Part shown: one piece after another, positions 58,419-64,000 of the stretch | How the letters are laid out: every line of letters starts with the position of its first letter | Numbering within the stretch: the stretch's first letter is position 1 | Assembly (NCBI RefSeq): GCF_003254475.1 | Contig: NZ_QFYQ01000002.1 | Coordinates: 62,001 to 126,000 of the forward strand | Source of the DNA: Phenylobacterium soli | GTDB lineage: Bacteria; Pseudomonadota; Alphaproteobacteria; Caulobacterales; Caulobacteraceae | Length of the DNA: 64,000 nucleotides | Direction: 5' to 3' | Position numbers and translations under genes: made by a program | The notes under the pieces: model-generated | The model's database searches: none | Told to the model about the DNA's origin: nothing | Seen by the model: the letters and a program-made list of their open reading frames with translations, nothing else

Positions 58419-58793
58419 ATGGCGGTGGCTGGGATTGAGGGGCTGAAGGTTCTCGTCGTCGAGGACGAGATGATGGTCTCCATGCTCATCGAAGACATGC
58501 TGGACGAGCTGGGCTGCAAGGTGGTCGGTCCGGCCTCGCGCCTCGACGAGGCGATGGAGCTGGCCAAGGACGCCGAACTGGATTGCGCGGTGCTGGACGT
58601 GAACCTCGGCGGACAGCCGATCTTCCCGCTGGCCGACCTGCTGCGCGAGCGCGGCGCGCCCTTCGCCTTCGCGACCGGCTATGGCGACGCGGGCCTGCGC
58701 GATGTCGACAAGGGCTCGCCGGTCCTGCAGAAGCCGTTCCGCGAGAACGACCTCGCCAGGGTGCTCGGCGAGCTGCGCGCCGCGGTCGGCTAG
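58419..58793 (+). CDS. Stand-alone response-regulator receiver protein
   Basis: Single CheY-like receiver domain with no output domain. The 124-residue protein has the acidic pocket EDEMM, the phosphoacceptor Asp in CAVLDVNLGG, the switch Thr in AFATGYGD, and the conserved Lys in PVLQKPF. The start MAVAGIEGLKVLVVEDEMMV has GGAGGAG 4 bp upstream. No kinase gene is adjacent, so it is an orphan; single-domain receivers are common in Caulobacter and act in phosphorelays. The output partner is not known. Confidence 0.93.
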   Translation: MAVAGIEGLKVLVVEDEMMVSMLIEDMLDELGCKVVGPASRLDEAMELAKDAELDCAVLDVNLGGQPIFPLADLLRERGAPFAFATGYGDAGLRDVDKGSPVLQKPFRENDLARVLGELRAAVG

Positions 58794-58800
58794 CGACCCT

Positions 58801-58890
58801 CTAGAGATAGGCGAGCGCGTGGGCCGACAGGTCGGTCGCCAGCATGGCGACCGCGCCGACCAGCGACATCAGCGGCAGGAAGATCTTCAA
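58801..58890 (-). CDS. Possible 29-residue hydrophobic peptide
   Basis: A TTG-started frame encodes KIFLPLMSLVGAVAMLATDL then SAHALAYL after the initiator. It is mostly hydrophobic, with a GAGGAG ribosome-binding site 8 bp before the start. It lies between the receiver gene and the molybdoenzyme operon. It could be a short membrane peptide or a chance frame; support is the ribosome-binding site only. Confidence 0.4.
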   Translation of the reverse strand: MKIFLPLMSLVGAVAMLATDLSAHALAYL

Positions 58891-58966
58891 GGTCCCGACT
58901 CCTCAATGGAGCCGACAGATGGGATCAGGCTCGGCTGTCCGCCAGGGCCCGATCCCGCCGTTTTCC

Positions 58967-61222
58967 TTAAATCGCCGTAAGCTGGGCTAGCAGCTTGTCG
59001 GGGGTGATCGGATAGTCCCGCACCCGCACGCCGCAGGCGTTGTAGATGGCGTTGGCCACCGCCGCCCCGGCGCCGGCGATGCCGAGCTCGCCCACGCCCT
59101 TGATGCCCATCGGATTGGCCTTGTCGTCGGCCTCCTCAAGCATGATGGCCTCGATCTCGCCGACGTCGGCCTGCACCGGGACGAGATAGCTCGCCATGTC
59201 CTGGGCGATCAGCGAGCCGTAGCGTGGATCGACGGCGTTGACCTCGTGCAGGGCCGAGCCGATGCCCCAGATCATGCCGCCGGTGAGCTGCGAGCGGGCG
59301 GTCTTGTGGTTGATGATCCGGCCGGCGGCGAAGACGCCCAGCATCCGGCGCACGCGCACCTCGCCGGTCACCGTGTCCACCCCGACCTCGCAGAAGTGGG
59401 CGCCGTAGGTGTGCTGGCTCCAGTTGCGGGCGTCCTCGGCCGGGCGGATCTCACCCTCGGCGGTGAGGCCGTCGGGCCGGGTGCGGGTGATCAGGGTGGC
59501 GAGGCTTTCCGAGCGGTTGCCGATGGCGATGACGCCGTCCTGGAAGACCACGTTCTCCGGCTCGCCGCCGAACAGCGGGGAGCCCTCGTCGGAGGTGGCG
59601 AGCTCGGCCACCGCCTTGCGCAGGTTGACGCCGGCGGCCAGGGCCGCCGAACCGGCGGTCGCCGCCCCGAACTGGCCGCCCGAGCCGGGCGCCGGCGGCA
59701 TCTCGGAATCGCCGATCTCGACGCGCACGTCGGACAGCGGCACGCCCATGGTCTCCGCGGCGATCTGGGCCAGCACCGTGTAGGTGCCGGTGCCGATGTC
59801 GGTCATGCCCTGGCGAACCGTGACCGTGCCGTTCGGATCCAGGGTGAAGGACGCCTTGGCCGGCAGCAGGAAGTTGCCGCGGATGGCCGCCGCCATGCCC
59901 ATGCCCACGGCCCAGCGGCCGTCGCGCACCTGGCCCGGCCGCGGCAGACGACGGTCCCAGCCGAACATCTGGGCGCCTTCCTTCATGCAGCGGACCAGCT
60001 GGCGAAGGGAGAACGGCTTGCCGGTCTCCGGATCCACCTCCGGCTCGTTGCGGATGCGCAGCTCGACCGGATCGATGCCGAGCTTCTCGGCCAGCTCGTC
60101 CATGGCGCATTCGAGGCTGAGCATGCCCGGCGCCTCGCCCGGCGCGCGCATCGCCCCGGCGTGCGGCAGGTCGAGCTTCACCAGCCGGTGGCCGGTCAGC
60201 CGGTTCGGCGCGGCGTAGAGGCTGCGCGCGAAGTTCGAGGCGTGCTCGGTGAAGGCGCCCGACCGGTGGCAATGGGTGGTGGTCATCAGCGACATGGCCG
60301 TGAGCCGCCCGTCGCGCTCCGCTCCCAGCCGCACGTGCATGTGGGTCGCCGGCCGGTGGATGGTGGCCAGCATCATCTGCTGGCGCGTGTAGGCGATCTT
60401 CACCGGCTGGTTCAGTTCGCGCGAGGCGAGCGCGGCGAGCGTCAGGTCGTCGTACGAGGAGCCCTTCCCGCCGAAGCCGCCGCCGATGTAGCGGGTGCGC
60501 AGCAGGACCGCGTCCTTGTCGAGCTTCAGGGTCATGGCCAGGGACTGGGCGGTACGGCGGACCATCTGCACCGAGGTGTGGACGATGCAGCGGCCATCCT
60601 CCCACCAGGCCGTGGTGGCGCAGGGCTCCATCTGGATGTGGTTCTGGATCGGCGTCGTCCAGACGTCGTCGATCTGCACCGGCGCCTCGGCGAAGGCGCC
60701 CTCGAAGTCGCCGACCAGGGTGTCGCTCTCGCCCGGCGGATCGCGGGCCTCATCCAGGCTGTTGGCGAAATCCACCGACGCGGGCTCGGCCTCGTAGGAA
60801 ACCTTCACCAGGTCGGCCGCGGCCCGGGCGTTCTCCAGGGTGTCGGCGACCACGACGGCGATCGGCTGGCCGAAATAGCGGACCCGGTCGCTCTCCAGCG
60901 CCGGGTTCGGCTGCGCCGACCAGAAGTCGAGGGTCTTGGCCCGCTCGGCCTGGGCCGGCACGTTGCGATGGCTCCAGACGAGCTTCACGCCGGGCGCGGC
61001 CTCGGCCGCCGCCGTGTCGATGGCGCTGATCCGGCCGCGGGCGATCGAGGAGAGCACCAGGGAGCCGTAGGCCGCCGGCGTCGGCGGCTCGACCTCATAG
61101 GCGTAGGGCGCGGTTCCGGTGACCTTCAGCGGGCCCTCGTAGCGGTCGACGGCCTTGCCGATGATGCCCGAGCGGTTCTCGGTGACGGGGTTGGGCTTGG
61201 CCCATTCGGTGACGGAGCTCAT
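58967..61222 (-). CDS. Molybdopterin-binding subunit of xanthine dehydrogenase-family aldehyde oxidoreductase (PaoC-like)
   Basis: Large catalytic subunit of a three-part molybdenum hydroxylase. The 751-residue protein has the substrate and cofactor region [20 protein letters not shown] and [20 protein letters not shown] (conserved Arg region), and the active-site Glu base in [20 protein letters not shown] at about residue 712. The short second motif [15 protein letters not shown] binds molybdopterin cytosine dinucleotide in relatives. Length and partner sizes match PaoABC (aldehyde oxidoreductase). Last gene of the operon; its ATG overlaps the FAD subunit by 4 bp. No XdhC/PaoD maturation gene is in the window. 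Confidence 0.93.
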   Translation of the reverse strand: MSSVTEWAKPNPVTENRSGIIGKAVDRYEGPLKVTGTAPYAYEVEPPTPAAYGSLVLSSIARGRISAIDTAAAEAAPGVKLVWSHRNVPAQAERAKTLDFWSAQPNPALESDRVRYFGQPIAVVVADTLENARAAADLVKVSYEAEPASVDFANSLDEARDPPGESDTLVGDFEGAFAEAPVQIDDVWTTPIQNHIQMEPCATTAWWEDGRCIVHTSVQMVRRTAQSLAMTLKLDKDAVLLRTRYIGGGFGGKGSSYDDLTLAALASRELNQPVKIAYTRQQMMLATIHRPATHMHVRLGAERDGRLTAMSLMTTTHCHRSGAFTEHASNFARSLYAAPNRLTGHRLVKLDLPHAGAMRAPGEAPGMLSLECAMDELAEKLGIDPVELRIRNEPEVDPETGKPFSLRQLVRCMKEGAQMFGWDRRLPRPGQVRDGRWAVGMGMAAAIRGNFLLPAKASFTLDPNGTVTVRQGMTDIGTGTYTVLAQIAAETMGVPLSDVRVEIGDSEMPPAPGSGGQFGAATAGSAALAAGVNLRKAVAELATSDEGSPLFGGEPENVVFQDGVIAIGNRSESLATLITRTRPDGLTAEGEIRPAEDARNWSQHTYGAHFCEVGVDTVTGEVRVRRMLGVFAAGRIINHKTARSQLTGGMIWGIGSALHEVNAVDPRYGSLIAQDMASYLVPVQADVGEIEAIMLEEADDKANPMGIKGVGELGIAGAGAAVANAIYNACGVRVRDYPITPDKLLAQLTAI

Positions 61223-62169
61223 CGGGCCTTCTCCTGGGCCTGGCCGATGACCGCCGCGCCGAGGCGCGCCGTCAGGGCGATCTTGAAACCGTTCTCGCCG
61301 GCGGAGGTGGCCTGAGCCATCTCGACCTCCATGGCCTCGGCCGGGGTGGCGCCGCCCGCCAGGGCGGCTTCGGCGTCGGCCGCCCGCCACGGCTTGTGGG
61401 CCACGCCGCCCAGCGCGATGCGGCCGCCCGCATAGGCGATGCTCGACAGCGCCGTGGCGTAGGAGGCCCGGTCGCGGACCTTGCGATAGACCTGCGGCCC
61501 CTTCGGCGGCGGCGGCACGACCACCGCGGTGATCAGCTCGCCGGGCGTCAGGTGGGTCTCGATGTGCGGCGACTCGCCGGGCAGCCGGTGCAGCTCCATC
61601 AGCGGGAAGCGGCGCGCGTCGCCGGACGGGGTGAGCGTCTCCACCTCGGCGTCGAGGGCCACCAGGGCGACGGCCATGTCGGAGGGGTGGACCGCGATGC
61701 AGGCGTGGCTGCCGCCGAGGATCGCGTGCTCGCGGTTGAGCCCCTCCAGTGCGGCGCAGCCGGCGCCCGGCTCGCGCTTATTGCAGGGCATGGTGGTGTC
61801 GTAGAAGTACGGGCAGCGGGTCCGCTGCAGCAGGTTGCCGCCGGTCGAGGCCTTGTTGCGCAGTTGGCCCGAGGCGCCGGAGACGATCGCCTGGCTGAGC
61901 GCCGGATAGCGCTGGCGCACCCGCGCATCGCCGGCCACCTTGCTGTTGCTAGCCATGGCGCCGATGCGCAGGCCCCCTTCGGGCGTCTCGGCGATCTCGG
62001 CGAGCGGCAGGCGGCCGACGTCGATCAGGTGGGCCGGGCGCTCGATCTCGAGCTTCATCAGGTCGAGGAGGTTGGTGCCGCCGGCCAGGAAGCGCGCACC
62101 GGGAACCTCGGCGTGGCGCTTCACCGCGCTCTTCGCGTCCTCCGCGCGCTCGTAGGTGAAGGGCCTCAT
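61219..62169 (-). CDS. FAD-binding subunit with extra iron-sulfur cysteines (PaoB-like)
   Basis: Medium subunit of the molybdenum hydroxylase. The 316-residue protein has the FAD region [20 protein letters not shown] and ASTGGNLLQ, then a cysteine cluster [20 protein letters not shown] plus CIAVHPSD, which corresponds to the additional [4Fe-4S] cluster of PaoB and 4-hydroxybenzoyl-CoA reductase beta subunits. The C-terminal CO_deh_flav_C domain is present. It overlaps both neighbours by 4 bp. The cluster implies an extra electron-transfer step compared with plain xanthine dehydrogenase. Confidence 0.93.
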   Translation of the reverse strand: MRPFTYERAEDAKSAVKRHAEVPGARFLAGGTNLLDLMKLEIERPAHLIDVGRLPLAEIAETPEGGLRIGAMASNSKVAGDARVRQRYPALSQAIVSGASGQLRNKASTGGNLLQRTRCPYFYDTTMPCNKREPGAGCAALEGLNREHAILGGSHACIAVHPSDMAVALVALDAEVETLTPSGDARRFPLMELHRLPGESPHIETHLTPGELITAVVVPPPPKGPQVYRKVRDRASYATALSSIAYAGGRIALGGVAHKPWRAADAEAALAGGATPAEAMEVEMAQATSAGENGFKIALTARLGAAVIGQAQEKAR

Positions 62170-62672
62170 GCCATCTCTCCGGCGGCGCGCTTGATGGCCT
62201 CGACGATCTGCGGATAGGCGGTGCAGCGGCAGATGTTGCCGCTCATCCGCTCACGGATCTCTTCGGCGTTGAGCTGCGGCGCGGCGGCGACATCGGCCGA
62301 GGCGTGGCTCGGCAGGCCGGCCTCGATCTCGGCCAGCATGCCGATCGCCGAGCAGATCTGGCCGGGCGTGCAGTAGCCGCACTGGAAGGCGTCCTCGGTG
62401 AGGAAGGCCTGCTGCAGCGGGTGCAGCTTTTCCGCCGTGCCGATCCCCTCGATCGTCGTGACCTCGTCCCCGTCGTGCATCACCGCCAGCGACAGGCAGG
62501 AATTGATCCGCGTCCCGTTCACCAGCACCGTGCAGGCGCCGCACTGGCCGTGGTCGCAGCCCTTCTTGGTGCCGGTCAGGCGCAGGTGCTCGCGCAGGGC
62601 GTCGAGGAGCGTGGTGCGGGGGTCGACGTCGAGCGTCCGCGCCTCCCCGTTGACGGTGATCGTGGTCTTCAA
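62166..62672 (-). CDS. [2Fe-2S] subunit of molybdenum hydroxylase (PaoA-like, no Tat signal)
   Basis: Small subunit passing electrons from molybdenum to FAD. The 168-residue protein has the plant-type ferredoxin ligands [20 protein letters not shown] plus SC, and the helical-domain cluster [16 protein letters not shown] and [16 protein letters not shown]. It lacks the Tat signal peptide of E. coli PaoA, so the complex should be cytoplasmic. The start is TTG (complement of 62670-62672) with GGGAGGGG upstream. First gene of the operon. Confidence 0.94.
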   Translation of the reverse strand: MKTTITVNGEARTLDVDPRTTLLDALREHLRLTGTKKGCDHGQCGACTVLVNGTRINSCLSLAVMHDGDEVTTIEGIGTAEKLHPLQQAFLTEDAFQCGYCTPGQICSAIGMLAEIEAGLPSHASADVAAAPQLNAEEIRERMSGNICRCTAYPQIVEAIKRAAGEMA

Positions 62673-62745
62673 CCAACCCCTCCCGGGCTATGTCGCCGGC
62701 CGCCCTCCGGTGCGTGGGGGCGGCTCATTCAAACAAGTGTAGGGC

Positions 62746-63018
62746 CTAGCCTTCGCCGGGCGCCAGGGCCTTTACTGACAGGGCATGGACCGGACCCGCC
62801 AGCTCCTCGGCGAGGGCGCGATAGACCATACGCTGGCGGGCCACTTTGGATTGCCCGGCGAAGGCCTGCGCCTCGATCGTCACGTTGAAATGGCTCTCCC
62901 CGCCCGGCCGCGAACCGGCATGGCCGTGGTGTCGGGCGGAATCGTCCTCGACCTCCAGCCGCACGGGCTCGAACGTCGTCGTCAGCTTGTGTTGGATGGC
63001 TTCTAATATGGCGCCCAT
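62746..63018 (-). CDS. bolA: BolA-family protein
   Basis: Small protein that binds monothiol glutaredoxins through an iron-sulfur cluster and affects iron regulation and morphology. The 90-residue protein has the BolA core: VRLEVEDDSARHHGHAGSRP, GGESHFNVTIEAQAFAGQSK and RQRMVYRALAEELAGPVHAL, with the conserved His (SHFNV). I chose the ATG at 63018, giving MGAILEAIQHKLTTTF; an upstream in-frame extension is not needed. It is divergent from the J-domain gene, the usual alphaproteobacterial arrangement. Confidence 0.95.
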   Translation of the reverse strand: MGAILEAIQHKLTTTFEPVRLEVEDDSARHHGHAGSRPGGESHFNVTIEAQAFAGQSKVARQRMVYRALAEELAGPVHALSVKALAPGEG

Positions 63019-63070
63019 CGGCCCAATCTTCAATTCTTGAACGGGGGTGATCTCCTCCCATACTTGGCCC

Positions 63071-63724
63071 ATGCCCGGCGCGTTTCAATACAAGCCCAAG
63101 TTCGTCGACATCCGCGTGAAGCCGCCTCGTCCGGACGAGCCGGCGGCGGAGGACGTGCATGCGCTGAAGCCCGGCGAGCGGGCCTGCGACCACGCCGGCT
63201 GCCGGCGGGCGGCGACGGCGCGCGCGCCCAAATCGCGCGAGCTGATGCACGAGCACTACTGGTTCTGTCAGGAGCACGCGGCCGAGTACAATCGGAACTG
63301 GAATTTCTTCGCCGGCATGAGCGAAGGCGAGATGCGCGCCTTCCAGAAGGACGAGATGTTCACCGGCGGGCGGCCGACCTGGGAGATGAAGGCCGGCAAG
63401 TTCAGCCGCGAGGCCGCCGCCTTCAATCACCGCTTCCATCGCGGCGAGGGCTATCGCGACCCGTTCAACATGTTCGGCCGCGGCGGCGCCCACGCCCAGG
63501 CGCGCCCCGAGCCGGAGGCGCGCAGCCTCGGCAAGCTGGAGCGCAACGCCCTGGCCGAGCTCGATCTCGAGGACAGCGCCGACGGCGCCAAGATCCGCGG
63601 CCGCTACACCGAGCTGGTGCGCCGCCTGCACCCCGACGCCAACGGCGGCGACCGGGCGGGCGAAGGTCGGCTGCAGAAGGTGATCCGCGCCTACCAGACG
63701 CTGCGCAAGGCCGGGATGGTCTAG
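63071..63724 (+). CDS. J-domain protein (DnaJ family)
   Basis: Cochaperone-like protein for a DnaK partner. The 217-residue product has a long N-terminal half with two Cys-x-x-x-Cys-type residues (RACDHAGCRRAATA; WFCQEHAAEY), then a C-terminal J domain. Here GRYTELVRRLHPDANGGDRA contains the HPD motif, followed by KVIRAYQTLRKAGMV at the very end. Such C-terminal J domains occur in the alphaproteobacterial bolA-linked family. Start MPGAFQYKPKFVDIRVKPPR. The zinc or structural role of the cysteines is inferred. Confidence 0.93.
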   Translation: MPGAFQYKPKFVDIRVKPPRPDEPAAEDVHALKPGERACDHAGCRRAATARAPKSRELMHEHYWFCQEHAAEYNRNWNFFAGMSEGEMRAFQKDEMFTGGRPTWEMKAGKFSREAAAFNHRFHRGEGYRDPFNMFGRGGAHAQARPEPEARSLGKLERNALAELDLEDSADGAKIRGRYTELVRRLHPDANGGDRAGEGRLQKVIRAYQTLRKAGMV

Positions 63725-63730
63725 CCGGCG

Positions 63731-63949
63731 CTACCCGCCCCGCCGCGAGGCGCCGCCGGTCTCCTCCTCGCGCTCGCCCTCCATCGCCAGCTCGGGATGA
63801 CGCGCGATCAGCTCGGCGCGCTCGATCGCCATGCGGTCCCAGTGGGCGGCCATCGAAATCAACTGGTCGCGCTTTTCACCGAGCTCCATCTGGGCGGCGA
63901 GAGCGCGGCACTCCTCAGCGTGGAGCCGATACTCGGAAGCCTTCTTCAT
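63731..63949 (-). CDS. Small conserved hypothetical protein
   Basis: The 72-residue product opens MKKASEYRLHAEECRALAAQ, then MELGEKRDQLISMAAHWDRM, a highly charged helical protein with a Gly/Ser/Arg tail. Many alphaproteobacteria encode similar short proteins with the AxExCRxLA pattern. The function is unknown. It ends 6 bp from the stop of the convergent J-domain gene. Confidence 0.75.
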   Translation of the reverse strand: MKKASEYRLHAEECRALAAQMELGEKRDQLISMAAHWDRMAIERAELIARHPELAMEGEREEETGGASRRGG

Positions 63950-64000
63950 TCGCCCTCCCCAATGGGCGTTCAGAGGACATCGCCGGTGATCCCGGTCCCG

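Overview
The window is 64 kb of GC-rich chromosomal DNA from an alphaproteobacterium, most likely the order Caulobacterales (Caulobacter/Phenylobacterium type). The basis is the flagellar hook cluster flgL-flgK/fliK-flgD-flgE directly followed by sciP (DUF1153), a GANTC site in the sciP leader, a sigma-54 promoter ahead of fliK, a large TonB-dependent receptor, and alphaproteobacterial gene pairs such as bolA/J-domain protein. The genus is inference. Coding density is high and base composition looks even. I see no tRNA, rRNA, insertion sequence, prophage, CRISPR array or toxin/defence island.

Layout. 1-2169: a thiolase cut by the window edge and mnmA, both on the minus strand. 2219-10220: flagellar region, with flgK-flgL leftward and fliK-flgD-flgE-sciP rightward from a 375-bp divergent control region. 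10238-13141: exported alpha/beta hydrolase, a 26-aa membrane peptide, an M15-like exported protein, a hypothetical protein and a RusA-type nuclease. 13227-22937: fumC, GNAT enzymes, a haem-oxygenase-like diiron protein, polyprenyl synthase, a TrmN6-like methyltransferase, a 47-aa proline-rich peptide, ilvC, a DUF3667 membrane protein, arfB and three small exported proteins. 23085-35944: clpB, an unknown protein, M20 peptidase, then a leftward DUF1178/nitrilase/grxC/comF group, a methyltransferase, a lipoprotein, and a leftward ppiC-argJ-mutT-yjbQ run. 36095-40203: a second thiolase and secA. 40247-46408: quinone reductase, carotenoid oxygenase with divergent TetR regulator, RDD protein, epoxide hydrolase, threonine aldolase. 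46612-50800: TonB receptor and nitronate monooxygenase. 50883-58890: accA, a glycine-zipper envelope protein, xerD, a hypothetical protein, aroK-aroB-corC, an orphan receiver protein and a possible 29-aa peptide. 58967-62672: a three-subunit molybdenum aldehyde/xanthine oxidoreductase. 62746-63949: bolA, J-domain protein and a small hypothetical.

Functionally this is mostly core genome: hook assembly under sigma-54 control, translation and tRNA quality control (mnmA, arfB), amino-acid and aromatic biosynthesis (ilvC, argJ, aroK, aroB), fatty-acid and isoprenoid supply (accA, thiolases, ispB), protein export and folding (secA, clpB, PpiC), and chromosome resolution (xerD). The accessory interest lies in regulatory structure (two leader hairpins that appear to hold Shine-Dalgarno sequences, a 21-bp-phased repeat before the TonB receptor, sigma-54/enhancer-like repeats), three very small genes, a 93-residue N-terminal extension on ArgJ, and two copies of a ~117-bp palindromic intergenic element. 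I did not find a convincing new multi-gene system.
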